From JAWLCA01 sp041687395 (GTDB lineage: Bacteria; Pseudomonadota; Alphaproteobacteria; Rhodobacterales; Rhodobacteraceae): 64,000 nt of DNA. The position numbers and the translations under genes are program-made. Of the stretch, positions 16,519 through 26,986 are shown one piece after another. Location: the NCBI GenBank assembly GCA_041687395.1, contig JAWLCA010000001.1, forward strand, positions 124,001-188,000, written 5' to 3'. The stretch's first letter is position 1, and every line of letters begins with the position of its first letter. The notes beneath the pieces were generated by a model. That model was not told where the DNA came from and ran no database searches. It was given only the letters and a program-made list of their open reading frames with translations.

Positions 16519-17748
16519 ATGTTCGAACGCTCCATTCCCGAGTGGCTGCGCCACAGCCCGACACCAAGCGCACGCGGCTTCGCCGTGCTCGCGGGGATTG
16601 AATCGATGATCCGCGGCATGCTGGTCTCGGTGTTTCCGATCATGATGTATCGTGCCTTCGGCGATGCGGTGGTCGTCTCACGGATCTACTTCGTCATCGG
16701 CCTCATCTCGCTGACTGCGGGCCTGATGGTCCCATGGCTGACGGGGTTCGTGCCGCGACGCTGGATGTATTCTCTGGGTGTCGTTCTGGCGATGGCGGGT
16801 GCAGGGTTCGGCACGCTTGGCGGCACCTGGGTGGCGCTGGCGCTGCTATGCATCACCGTGGCGACGGTCACGGTTTTCGTCTGTTTCAACGCTTATGTCC
16901 TCGACCACATCGCCCGGTCGGAACTGGGCCGGACCGAGACGTTGCGGATGTTCTACTCCGCGCTTGCCTGGACGGCGGGTCCGGTGACCGGCGTCTGGCT
17001 TCTGTCGATCTGGGAGCCTGCGCCGTTTGTCGTCTCCGGCACCTCGGCGGTTCTCCTGTTGGCCGTGTTCTGGTACATGCGGCTCGGCAACGGGAAGCTG
17101 ATCACACGGGCGCGTGCGCCCGCCCCGAACCCGCTGGCCTATCTTGGACGCTTTTTCGCCCAGCCTCGCCTGATCGCGGGGTGGCTTTTTGCGGTCATCC
17201 GCTCCAGCGGCTGGTGGGTCTATGTCGTCTACCTGCCGATCTTTGCCGTCGAGTCGGGCCTGAGCGACCGGCTGGGCGGGATCGCCCTGTCGACGACGAA
17301 CGCCCTGCTCTTTGTCACGCCGCTAATGCTGCGGGCGCTGCAGGGGCGTCCTGTGCGCCTTGCCGTGCGGTTGGGCTTCTTCGCGGCCGGTGTCGGCTTC
17401 ATCGCCGCAATGCTGGCGTCAGCATCGCCACCGCTGGCCATCCTGTGCCTCTTTGCCGGCTCGGTCTTTCTCATCCTGCTGGATATCGTCGGCGGCCTGC
17501 CGTTCCTGATGGCAGTCAAGCCATCGGAGCGGACCGAGATGAGCGCCGTCTATTCCAGCTTCCGCGATGTCTCGGGCATCCTGACGCCGGGGGTTGCAGC
17601 CCTGATCCTTCTGGTCGCCCCTTTGTCCACGGTTTTCGGTGCTGTTGGATTGGGGCTTTTGTCGATGTGGGCGCTGGCCGGACGGTTGCACCCGCAGCTG
17701 GGCGTGCCACGACGCACCCGGCCGGTGGTGCCTGCCCCGGCCGAGTAG
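16519..17748 (+). CDS. Major facilitator superfamily transporter
   Basis: A 409-residue membrane protein with about 12 hydrophobic helices in two six-helix halves, the size and layout of an MFS permease. No substrate-specific motif is recognisable. ATG 16519 follows AAGGATCACGCG. It lies 81 bp after recO on the same strand and converges on the acyl-CoA dehydrogenase gene, 3 bp apart. It is probably an exporter or sugar/metabolite permease, but no context supports a choice. Confidence 0.85.
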   Translation: MFERSIPEWLRHSPTPSARGFAVLAGIESMIRGMLVSVFPIMMYRAFGDAVVVSRIYFVIGLISLTAGLMVPWLTGFVPRRWMYSLGVVLAMAGAGFGTLGGTWVALALLCITVATVTVFVCFNAYVLDHIARSELGRTETLRMFYSALAWTAGPVTGVWLLSIWEPAPFVVSGTSAVLLLAVFWYMRLGNGKLITRARAPAPNPLAYLGRFFAQPRLIAGWLFAVIRSSGWWVYVVYLPIFAVESGLSDRLGGIALSTTNALLFVTPLMLRALQGRPVRLAVRLGFFAAGVGFIAAMLASASPPLAILCLFAGSVFLILLDIVGGLPFLMAVKPSERTEMSAVYSSFRDVSGILTPGVAALILLVAPLSTVFGAVGLGLLSMWALAGRLHPQLGVPRRTRPVVPAPAE

Positions 17749-17751
17749 CGG

Positions 17752-19434
17752 TCAGTCCAGCAAGCGCCGTGCGATCACCTGCGCCTGAATTTCGGCCGCA
17801 CCTTCGAAGATATTCAGGATCCGTGCGTCACAGAGGATGCGGCTGATCTGATATTCCAGAGCAAAGCCGTTGCCACCGTGTATCTGCAACCCATTGTCGG
17901 CCGCAGCCCAAGCCACGCGCGCGCCCAGAAGTTTCGCCATCCCGGCCTCCAGGTCGCAGCGTCGGTCCGCATCCTTCTCGCGCGCGCTGAAATAGGTGAG
18001 CTGCCGCGCCACCATGATCTCGACCGCCATAATGGCAAGCTTCGAGGCGACGCGAGGAAACTCGATCAGCGACTTGCCGAACTGCTTGCGGTCGATGGCG
18101 TATTGCATCGCCACCTCCAGCGCGTTCTGGGCAACCCCGATGGCGCGGGCTGCCGTCTGGATGCGGGCGGATTCAAACGTCTGCATCAGCTGCTTGAAAC
18201 CCTGTCCCTCGACGCCGCCGAGCAGGTTTTCACCTTTCACACGGAAGCCGTCGAAGCCTAGTTCGTATTCCTTCATGCCACGGTAGCCCAGCACCTCGAT
18301 CTCGCCCCCGGTGATGCCGGCGTCGGGAAAGGGCACCTCGTCGGTGCCGGGCGTCTTCTCCGCCAGGAACATCGACAGGCCTCGGTAATCGGTGGTGTCG
18401 GGGTCGGTGCGGGCCAGCAGCGTCATCACATGGGTGCGCGCGGCGTGGGTAATCCAAGTCTTGTTGCCCGTGACAACATACTCGTCACCGTCCCTTACCG
18501 CCCGGGTTCGCAGGCTGCCAAGGTCGGATCCGGTATTCGGCTCGGTGAAGACGGCTGTCGGCAGGATTTCGGCGCTGGCGAGTTTCGGCAGCCACTGCTG
18601 TTTCTGCTCATCGGTGCCACCGCAAAGGATCAGTTCGGCGGCGATCTCGGACCGCGTGCCCAAGCTGCCGACACCGATGTAGCCGCGTGATAATTCCTCG
18701 GACACCACGACCATGCTGGCCTTCGACAGGCCGAATCCGCCATATTCCTCGGGGATGGTCAGCCCGAAGACGCCCATTTCGGCCAGCTTGCCGATGATCT
18801 CCATCGGGATCAGCTCATCCTTCAGGTGCCAGTCGTGGGCGTGCGGGGCGACCTCTTCATCGGCGAAGCGACGGAACTGATCGCGGATCATTTCCAGTTC
18901 GTCGTCCAGCCCCGTGGCGCCAAAGGTCGCCCGGCCGGCGTTGTCGCGCATCAGCTGCACGAGTCGCAGTCGCGCGGCCTGCGTATTTCCTTCCCGAACC
19001 AGTCTCCGTACCGCGGGCGAGGCAAGCGCCTCTGTTTCCTTCTCGGTCAGACCGATATCCTGCAGTCGCAGGATTTCGCCCTGGCTCATCGGGATGCCGC
19101 CGTGCAACTGTGACAGATATTCGCCGAATGCGATCTGATGCAGCAGCGCCTCGATCTCGCCGAATTTGCCCTCTGCCTCCAGGCGGTCGGCCCACCCCTG
19201 CATCTGGCGCAGGCTTTCTACATAGGTCGCAACCCAGGCAAGCCCGTGCGCTGCCGTCTGGTGCAGTTCCATCAGGTGGCCAGAGACGCGACCGCCGTCG
19301 GTCACCTGTGCACGGACGGCTTCGCGTGCGTGCTCCAGCAGGCCCTCGGCGGCCGATACGGCCTCACGCGTAAGCCCTGTCAGATTTGAAATCAGGGGCA
19401 CTGCAGCTGGCATGTCCTGTCCGTCGTGGGGCAT
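17752..19434 (-). CDS. mcd: (2S)-methylsuccinyl-CoA dehydrogenase (acyl-CoA dehydrogenase family)
   Basis: A 560-residue flavoenzyme. The acyl-CoA dehydrogenase core begins near residue 165 (LDDELEMIRDQFRRFADEEV) and contains FTEPNTGSDL, GNKTWITHA and the C-terminal NIFEGAAEIQ with the expected catalytic Glu. The roughly 160-residue helical N-terminal extension and the overall length match methylsuccinyl-CoA dehydrogenase of the ethylmalonyl-CoA pathway rather than ordinary 380-residue enzymes. The role would be oxidation of methylsuccinyl-CoA to mesaconyl-CoA during acetyl-CoA assimilation. ATG 19434 follows AAAGGAG. The specific assignment rests on recognition, not on a substrate motif. Confidence 0.82.
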   Translation of the reverse strand: MPHDGQDMPAAVPLISNLTGLTREAVSAAEGLLEHAREAVRAQVTDGGRVSGHLMELHQTAAHGLAWVATYVESLRQMQGWADRLEAEGKFGEIEALLHQIAFGEYLSQLHGGIPMSQGEILRLQDIGLTEKETEALASPAVRRLVREGNTQAARLRLVQLMRDNAGRATFGATGLDDELEMIRDQFRRFADEEVAPHAHDWHLKDELIPMEIIGKLAEMGVFGLTIPEEYGGFGLSKASMVVVSEELSRGYIGVGSLGTRSEIAAELILCGGTDEQKQQWLPKLASAEILPTAVFTEPNTGSDLGSLRTRAVRDGDEYVVTGNKTWITHAARTHVMTLLARTDPDTTDYRGLSMFLAEKTPGTDEVPFPDAGITGGEIEVLGYRGMKEYELGFDGFRVKGENLLGGVEGQGFKQLMQTFESARIQTAARAIGVAQNALEVAMQYAIDRKQFGKSLIEFPRVASKLAIMAVEIMVARQLTYFSAREKDADRRCDLEAGMAKLLGARVAWAAADNGLQIHGGNGFALEYQISRILCDARILNIFEGAAEIQAQVIARRLLD

Positions 19435-19596
19435 CGTCGGCTCCTTTCGATCTGTGGCGTTCGACTTAGGGCTTTTGCAGGTGCAGCGCAACAATAATTC
19501 AAGATAAGCAGCCCAATGGCATCAAAATGTCGCGGACGTTTTGCGCTGCAGCGATCGCGAGGCTGCGTTATAGAGCCATAAAACACGAGGGACAGG

Positions 19597-20367
19597 ATGG
19601 AACTGATATCGGCGGGGCTTGACCCGGTGGCCTTCTGGGCTGCGATAGCGGTCACCGTATTTGCCGGGGTCGTGAAAGGCGCCATCGGCTTTGCGATGCC
19701 GATGATCATGATCTCCGGCCTCGCGTCGTTCATGGCCCCGGAGACGGCACTGGCTGCGCTGATCCTTCCCGTGGTCACGACCAACCTGCACCAGTCGCTG
19801 CGCCAGGGACGGCAGGCGGCGTGGGAGTCTCTGGTGAAATATCGCCGGATGATCCTGATGATCATGTTGGGAATTGCCATCTCTGCCCCTTTTGTCCGGG
19901 TGTTGCCCCATGGGCTGCTGCTGGGCCTTCTGGGTCTCCCGATCACGCTTTTCGCGGCGGTGCAGCTGGCAGGGCGAAGCCTGGCCTTGCGGCTCGAGCA
20001 TCGGGAGCGCGCAGAGTACGGCCTCGGCCTCATAGGCGGGCTGTACGGGGGAATTTCTGGCGTCTGGGGGCCACCGCTGCTCGTCTACCTGCTTTCCGTC
20101 GGCGCCGAAAAGACCGAGGCAATTCGTGTTCAGGGTGTGACGTTTCTGATCGGTGGGATCGTGTTGCTGGCCGCACACGCACAATCAGGAGTGCTGGACG
20201 AACGGACCATTGGCTTTTCAATCCTGCTTTGCCTTCCGGCCGCCCTTGGCATGTTGCTCGGTTTCCGCCTGCAGGATCAGCTTGACCCCAAGCGATTTCG
20301 CCGCTGGACGTTGATCCTGTTGCTGCTGACCGGTTTCAACCTGGTCCGGCGCGCCCTGACGATCTAG
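19597..20367 (+). CDS. TauE/SafE family sulfite-exporter-like permease
   Basis: A 256-residue membrane protein with about seven or eight hydrophobic helices. The repeated glycine-rich motifs FAGVVKGAIGFAMPMIM and IGGLYGGISGVWGPPLLVYL are typical of TauE/SafE (4-TMS repeat) proteins, which export sulfite, sulfoacetate or related anions. ATG 19597 follows GAGGGACAGG. No sulfur-metabolism gene is nearby, so the substrate is open. It is divergent from the methylsuccinyl-CoA dehydrogenase gene. Confidence 0.88.
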   Translation: MELISAGLDPVAFWAAIAVTVFAGVVKGAIGFAMPMIMISGLASFMAPETALAALILPVVTTNLHQSLRQGRQAAWESLVKYRRMILMIMLGIAISAPFVRVLPHGLLLGLLGLPITLFAAVQLAGRSLALRLEHRERAEYGLGLIGGLYGGISGVWGPPLLVYLLSVGAEKTEAIRVQGVTFLIGGIVLLAAHAQSGVLDERTIGFSILLCLPAALGMLLGFRLQDQLDPKRFRRWTLILLLLTGFNLVRRALTI

Positions 20368-20388
20368 GCGCGCCGAAACCTGGGCGCG

Positions 20389-21987
<1,599 letters not shown>

Positions 21988-22364
21988 CTCTCGCTCCTGG
22001 ATTGCCGCCCCGCTGGCGACTCTAACAGTGATAGGCTTCGACAAGGGAAGCTTTCTGCCCCGCAACAATCTTGCGAATAAATGCGGCTATAGCATGGCCC
22101 GCGCAGGATGGAACAGCGGCCCGGGGCGCAGTTAGCGCAACCAAGCGACCGCTGGCCGCAAGGGTTAGCGCAATCACTCTAGAATGCCTGACAGATGAGG
22201 CATCGGTCAATTGTTCTTTACCTTTTTCCCGCTGACTGGGGCCAAGGCATGGGAGGTGATTCGCGGTTGCCGATTGATTATTTCCGTGACAGGGACAACA
22301 ATGGTTCAAAAGCATAACAGTCTCCACAACGGAATGCGCTGTGTTGCATGCGAGGAGCGGGCCG
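21988..22364. promoter_or_regulatory. pckA-chvI divergent intergenic region with direct repeats
   Basis: This 377-bp region contains no credible gene. The 10-mer GTTAGCGCAA occurs twice in direct orientation (22131-22140 and 22164-22173), 33 bp start to start, close to three helical turns. Its partly symmetric TTAGCGCAA core resembles LacI-family operators. It is a candidate binding site for a regulator of pckA and/or chvI. Promoter elements for both genes must lie here but none is clear enough to place. Confidence 0.5.
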
Positions 22365-23066
22365 ATGTCTAGGATCGCGCTTGTCGACGATGACAGGAAC
22401 ATCCTGACATCCGTATCGATCACGCTGGAGTCCGAGGGGTTCGAGGTCGAAACCTTCAACGACGGTCAATCCGCGTTCGAGGCGTTCAACCGCCGGATGC
22501 CGGACATCGCGGTGCTGGACATCAAGATGCCGCGCATGGACGGGATGGATCTGCTGCAACGGTTGCGTCAGAAGACGACCATGCCGGTGATCTTCCTGAC
22601 CTCGAAGGATGACGAGATCGACGAGGTGCTGGGCCTGCGCATGGGCGCCGATGACTACATGAAGAAGCCGTTTTCCCAGAGGCTTCTTGTGGAACGCATC
22701 CGCGCACTGTTGCGGCGGCAGAATGCGCTTGTCAGCACCGATGACATGCCGGTGGACGAGGCGCGCATCATCACACGCGGCAGCCTGACGATGGACCCGC
22801 TGCGCCATTCCGTGACGTGGCAGGGGCAGGAGGTCACGTTGACCGTGACCGAATTCCTGCTTTTGCAGGCTCTTGCACAGCGACCCGGTTTCGTGAAAAG
22901 CCGTGACCAGTTGATGGATGTGGCCTATGATGATCAGGTCTACGTGGATGATCGGACGATCGACAGCCACATCAAGCGCCTGCGGAAGAAGATGCGGACC
23001 GTGGATCCGGAGTTCTGTGCGATCGAGACGCTTTATGGCATCGGATACAGATACAACGAGGCATGA
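22365..23066 (+). CDS. chvI: ChvI-type response regulator
   Basis: A 233-residue OmpR/PhoB-class regulator. The receiver domain has the acidic pocket VDDD at 7-10, phosphoacceptor Asp52 in AVLDIKMPRMDG and Lys in MKKPFS. The winged-helix domain starts near residue 140 and ends with DSHIKRLRKKMR and the conserved GIGYRYNE. Proteins of this type respond to envelope and acid stress with the sensor ChvG. ATG 22365 follows CGAGGAGCGGGCCG. It overlaps chvG by 4 bp. Confidence 0.93.
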   Translation: MSRIALVDDDRNILTSVSITLESEGFEVETFNDGQSAFEAFNRRMPDIAVLDIKMPRMDGMDLLQRLRQKTTMPVIFLTSKDDEIDEVLGLRMGADDYMKKPFSQRLLVERIRALLRRQNALVSTDDMPVDEARIITRGSLTMDPLRHSVTWQGQEVTLTVTEFLLLQALAQRPGFVKSRDQLMDVAYDDQVYVDDRTIDSHIKRLRKKMRTVDPEFCAIETLYGIGYRYNEA

Positions 23067-24835
23067 CGCCCACCCACCAGATCGCACCTCGGCCGCCCGC
23101 TCCGGATAACTCGCTCGGGGGCGAGTCTGCGGGCGCTGCACCGGCATCGTCTGTTTCGAACAGCATACGTAAAAAGCGCGAAAACGGGTTGCAGGCCGCG
23201 CCGCGTATCGGTGGCTTGGGTCAGCCGCAGCCTTCTGGCCTGGCCGGGGGGCGCATTTCGCTCAACCGTTCGCCGCTTGCGCGGAAGATCATCGTCTTCA
23301 ACCTTCTCGGGCTGATTGTGCTGGTCGTCGGCGTGCTTTACATGCACCCGTTCCGGGACAGTCTGGTTCTGCAGCGCGAGCGTGGTCTGGTGGCCGAGGC
23401 GCGGCTGGTGGCGGATGTGTTCGAGGCGGGATTCTCCGAGACGGCGCGCGCTCCGTTCGACCCTGACGCGGCGCAGGCTCTGCTGGCGCGGTTGACGCTT
23501 CAGTCTGGAACGGACGCGATGGTATTCGACCCCGAGGGCGGCGTAGTTGCCACGACGCAAGGGCAGCCGCGTCGTGCGCTGCCCCCGATCGCCGCCCTGG
23601 AGCGCGACGGACGCAGCACCGTCATCACCGATCTGCTGAACCGGGTTTGGGAGCGGATTGTACATTTGTCGCAACAGCGGTCCGATGATGCGGAGCGTGA
23701 TGCGACGGATCTGGCGCGGAGCCTGTTCCCGGCCGCGCTGACCGGTGTCCCCCAGATAGTGACCGAACGCGATGCTGCGGGCGCCACGATCTTTGCCGTC
23801 GCAATGCCGATCAGGCAAGGCGAGGCGGTGATCGGCGTCGTAGCCGTGACCAGCGCCGCGGGCGAGATCGACGAACTGATCCGGGCAGAGCGAGAACTGG
23901 TGCTGCAGATGTTCGTGATCGCCCTTCTGGTATCGATCGGTCTCAGCCTCGTTCTGGCCTCAACCATCGCAACACCGCTGTCCGACCTTGCCAGCGCGGC
24001 CGAACGGGGCCGGGACCGGAACAGCCGCCGGATGGGACCGGGGCGCATTCGCATCCCCGATTTCGCCGGCCGCAAGGACGAGATTGGGCGGTTGGCGAAC
24101 GCCATGCGCAGCATGGTCGCGGCGCTCTACGACCGGATCGATGCAAACGAACAGTTCGCCGCGGACGTTGCGCACGAGATCAAGAACCCGCTAGCCAGCC
24201 TGCGCTCGGCCGTCGGCACCCTTCGGCTTGCGAAGCGCGAGGATCAGCGCGAGCGCCTGCTGTCGGTCATCGAACATGACGTACGCCGGCTTGACCGGCT
24301 GGTCTCTGACATCTCCAACGCCTCGCGTCTGGACAGTGAACTGGTGAAGGAAGAGGAACAGCGCTTCGACCTGCTGACCACGTTGTCCGGCCTTGCCGAT
24401 TTTCTGGCGATGCAGGCGGCCGAAAAGGGGGTGGAGTTCGTCTGCGACCTGCCGGACGAGCCGATCATCATCCAGGGGCTGGAGGCGCGGCTTGCGCAGG
24501 TCTTCGTGAACCTCATCTCCAACGCGATCTCGTTCTGCGAGGACGGCGATGCGGTCCGCCTCTGGGCGCGGCGGCGCGACAACCGGGTGCTGGTGGTGGT
24601 GGAGGATACCGGCCCCGGCATCCCGGAAGAAGCGCTGACCCAGGTCTTCCGTCGGTTCTATTCCGAACGCCCGCCGGGGCAGTTCGGCAATCACTCCGGC
24701 CTCGGGCTCGCCATTTCGCGCCAGATCGTCGAGGCGCATGGCGGCGTGATCTGGGCCGAGAACATCCGCCCGACCGAGGCGGACCCGACGTCCGATCCGC
24801 TGGGGGCCCGCTTCGTCGTGGGCCTGCCGTTGTGA
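23063..24835 (+). CDS. chvG: ChvG-type sensor histidine kinase
   Basis: A 590-residue inner-membrane kinase. A cytoplasmic N-terminus of about 70 residues is followed by membrane helix 1 (about 74-95), a periplasmic sensor of about 190 residues, helix 2 (FVIALLVSIGLSLVLAST), a HAMP region, the phosphoacceptor His371 in VAHEIKNPLASL, and an ATPase domain with NLISNAISFC, EDTGPGIPEEAL and HSGLGLAISRQI. It pairs with the adjacent chvI. Its stop overlaps the hprK start, tying envelope sensing to the PTS regulators downstream. Confidence 0.92.
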   Translation: MTPTHQIAPRPPAPDNSLGGESAGAAPASSVSNSIRKKRENGLQAAPRIGGLGQPQPSGLAGGRISLNRSPLARKIIVFNLLGLIVLVVGVLYMHPFRDSLVLQRERGLVAEARLVADVFEAGFSETARAPFDPDAAQALLARLTLQSGTDAMVFDPEGGVVATTQGQPRRALPPIAALERDGRSTVITDLLNRVWERIVHLSQQRSDDAERDATDLARSLFPAALTGVPQIVTERDAAGATIFAVAMPIRQGEAVIGVVAVTSAAGEIDELIRAERELVLQMFVIALLVSIGLSLVLASTIATPLSDLASAAERGRDRNSRRMGPGRIRIPDFAGRKDEIGRLANAMRSMVAALYDRIDANEQFAADVAHEIKNPLASLRSAVGTLRLAKREDQRERLLSVIEHDVRRLDRLVSDISNASRLDSELVKEEEQRFDLLTTLSGLADFLAMQAAEKGVEFVCDLPDEPIIIQGLEARLAQVFVNLISNAISFCEDGDAVRLWARRRDNRVLVVVEDTGPGIPEEALTQVFRRFYSERPPGQFGNHSGLGLAISRQIVEAHGGVIWAENIRPTEADPTSDPLGARFVVGLPL

Positions 24836-25254
24836 GCGAGCATCTCGTCGTCCATGCCACGACGGTTGCGGTGCAGGGCCTGGGCGTGCTCATCCGGGGT
24901 CCATCGGGATCGGGCAAGTCGGCGCTTGCCCTGCAATTGATGGCGCTGGGCGCGCAACTCGTGGCCGACGACCGCACGATCCTCTCGCGCCGCGGCGTCG
25001 CGGTTCACGCCGCGTGTCCCGCGCCTCTGATCGGTCTGATCGAGGCGCGGGGCGTCGGGCTGTTGCGTGCACAGGCCATGGCCGAGGTTCCCCTTGGGCT
25101 GGTGATCGACATGGGGACCGAAGAGGCGGATCGGCTGCCACCGGAAAGGCACGCTGTCGTGCTGGACTGCCGCCTGCCCTTGCTTCAAAAGGTGGCAAGT
25201 TCCCATTTCCCGGCCGCCGTCCTGCAATATGTATCGGGTGGCAGAAAAGCCTGA
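24832..25254 (+). CDS. hprK: Short HPr kinase/phosphorylase
   Basis: A 140-residue version of HPr kinase, lacking the N-terminal domain of the roughly 310-residue Firmicutes enzyme. This is the normal alphaproteobacterial form. The P-loop GPSGSGKS is at 23-30, followed by GAQLVADDRT and the LIGLIEARGVGLL region near the HPr-contact segment. It should phosphorylate HPr on the regulatory serine. The start is GTG 24832, overlapping the chvG stop by 4 bp. Confidence 0.93.
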   Translation: MSEHLVVHATTVAVQGLGVLIRGPSGSGKSALALQLMALGAQLVADDRTILSRRGVAVHAACPAPLIGLIEARGVGLLRAQAMAEVPLGLVIDMGTEEADRLPPERHAVVLDCRLPLLQKVASSHFPAAVLQYVSGGRKA

Positions 25255-25261
25255 GCCCGCC

Positions 25262-26188
25262 ATGAGCCTTCAGCCAGACAACAAGGATACCACCCGCTCC
25301 AACGCGGGGCGCCGGATCGTGCTGGTTACGGGGCCGTCGGGCGCCGGGCGGTCGACGGCGATCAACGTGCTGGAAGATCTTGGCTACGAATCCATCGACA
25401 ACCTGCCGCTGTCCCTGATCCCGCGGCTGCTCGAGGGGCCGCCACTGGCGCAACCGCTGGCCCTCGGCATCGATGTGCGCAACCGGGATTTCAGCGCGAT
25501 CGCCCTCATGGAACTGATCGACGACCTGATCAGGCGGCCCGAGATCGAGCCGGAACTGCTGTTTCTCGACTGCGACCGCGAGGTGCTCTTGCGCCGCTAT
25601 GGTGAAACCCGCCGGCGCCACCCGCTTGCCCCGGCGGGCCCGCCCTCGCTGGGGATCGACCTCGAGATCGATCTGCTGGCCGCAGTCCGTGCCCGTGCCG
25701 ACGTGCTGATCGATACCACGACAATGTCGCCCCACGATCTTCGGGCAGCACTCGGGCGATGGTTCGACCGCAGTGGCGCCGCGCGGCTGGCGGTTTCGGT
25801 GCAGTCGTTCTCTTACAAACGCGGATTGCCCAGCGGCGTGGACATGGTGTTCGACTGCCGGTTTCTGCGCAACCCGCATTGGGTGGACGCCTTGCGCCCG
25901 CGAGACGGGACCGACGCGGATGTGGCGGACTATGTAGCGGGTGACGCCCGCTTTGACAACTTCTTCACCAAGGTGGCCGACCTTGTGCTTCTGTTGCTGC
26001 CAGCGCAGATGGAAGAGGGCAAATCGCATTTGGCAATCGCGTTCGGCTGCACCGGCGGTCGGCATCGCAGTGTCACTGTTGCGGAAAAACTTGCGGCGAC
26101 ACTTGCGGAGGCAGGTTGGCAAGTGTCTAAACGACACAGGGAACTGGAGCGTGCCGAGGCTGTCGGTGCGTTCGGCAAGACGGGATGA
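25262..26188 (+). CDS. rapZ: RNase adapter RapZ (P-loop nucleotide-binding protein)
   Basis: A 308-residue protein with an N-terminal P-loop (VTGPSGAGRSTAINVLEDLGYESIDNLP) and the C-terminal domain motif FGCTGGRHRSV. In enterobacteria RapZ binds small RNAs and glucosamine-6-phosphate to control GlmS. In alphaproteobacteria the partner RNAs are not established. I chose ATG 25262, 7 nt after hprK. An in-frame ATG at 25229 overlaps hprK. It is part of the hprK-rapZ-EIIA-HPr cluster. Confidence 0.94.
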   Translation: MSLQPDNKDTTRSNAGRRIVLVTGPSGAGRSTAINVLEDLGYESIDNLPLSLIPRLLEGPPLAQPLALGIDVRNRDFSAIALMELIDDLIRRPEIEPELLFLDCDREVLLRRYGETRRRHPLAPAGPPSLGIDLEIDLLAAVRARADVLIDTTTMSPHDLRAALGRWFDRSGAARLAVSVQSFSYKRGLPSGVDMVFDCRFLRNPHWVDALRPRDGTDADVADYVAGDARFDNFFTKVADLVLLLLPAQMEEGKSHLAIAFGCTGGRHRSVTVAEKLAATLAEAGWQVSKRHRELERAEAVGAFGKTG

Positions 26189-26189
26189 C

Positions 26190-26624
26190 ATGGCTGCAAG
26201 CGGAGGCGTGATCGGAATCGTGATCGTCGCACATGGCGGGCTCGCGCGGGAATACCTCGCTGCGGTCGAACACGTCGTGGGCAAGCAGTCCGGCATCCGT
26301 GCCGTCGCGATCGAGGAAAACCATGACCGTGCGGAAAAGCAAGCCGAAATCGCCCGTGCCGCCGACGAGGTGGACCGGGGCGCGGGAGTGGTTATCGTCA
26401 CCGACATGTTCGGAGGCTCGCCATCTAACCTGTCGTTGCGCGCTTGCGTGCGCGGGGAACGACGAATCCTCTACGGCGCAAACCTGCCGATGCTGGTCAA
26501 GCTGGCCAAATCCCGCCACCTGGCAATCGGAACCGCGGTTGCCGCGGCCCTTGACGCCGGGCGAAAATACATCAACAGCATAAATCTTTCGCCGGAACCC
26601 TCGGAAAAGACGACCGGAGCCTGA
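26190..26624 (+). CDS. PTS EIIA component, mannose (ManX) type
   Basis: A 144-residue single-domain EIIA of the mannose family. The N-terminal IGIVIVAHGGLAREYLAAVE contains the phosphorylated His in AHGGLA, and VTDMFGGSPSNLS is the second family motif. No EIIB, EIIC or EIID is present here, so it is likely regulatory rather than part of a sugar transporter. It starts 1 nt after the rapZ stop and lies 3 nt before ptsH. Confidence 0.93.
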   Translation: MAASGGVIGIVIVAHGGLAREYLAAVEHVVGKQSGIRAVAIEENHDRAEKQAEIARAADEVDRGAGVVIVTDMFGGSPSNLSLRACVRGERRILYGANLPMLVKLAKSRHLAIGTAVAAALDAGRKYINSINLSPEPSEKTTGA

Positions 26625-26627
26625 CGA

Positions 26628-26915
26628 TTGAGCGAGAGCAAGCAAAGCCTTGAGCGCGACCTGCGTATCGTCAACGAAAAGGGCCTGCATGCCCGGGCGA
26701 GCGCCAAGTTCGTAGAGGTGGTGGAGGCACATGATGCCATGGCTGAGGTCAGCCGCGACGGCATGACCGTCGCCGGGGACAGCATCATGGGGCTTCTGAT
26801 GCTGGCTGCCGCAAAGGGAACGACGGTCCACGTCGTGACCAGCGGGCCGGATGCAGCCAAGCTGGCCGACGCGTTGGAGCGCTTAGTGGCCGACCGCTTC
26901 GGCGAGACGTTCTGA
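26628..26915 (+). CDS. ptsH: Phosphocarrier protein HPr
   Basis: A 95-residue phosphocarrier. The EI-dependent phosphorylation site is His21 in KGLHARASAKFVE (equivalent to His15), and the regulatory serine target of HprK is in GDSIMGLLMLAA. The only start that keeps the conserved N-terminal strand DLRIVNEKGLH is TTG 26628, preceded by CGGAGC. Enzyme I is not in the window. It is the last gene of the chvI-to-ptsH run. Confidence 0.93.
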   Translation: MSESKQSLERDLRIVNEKGLHARASAKFVEVVEAHDAMAEVSRDGMTVAGDSIMGLLMLAAAKGTTVHVVTSGPDAAKLADALERLVADRFGETF

Positions 26916-26986
26916 TCCCCCGGCCATTGGCGGTTTCTTAAGCCTGGTCCCCTTAGCCTCGGCCCGACAAGACCGAGGGGCCTGCC

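Noticed and set aside
16343..16609. Small plus-strand frame spanning the recO-MFS junction
   Set aside because: It overlaps two real genes out of frame and has no ribosome-binding site.
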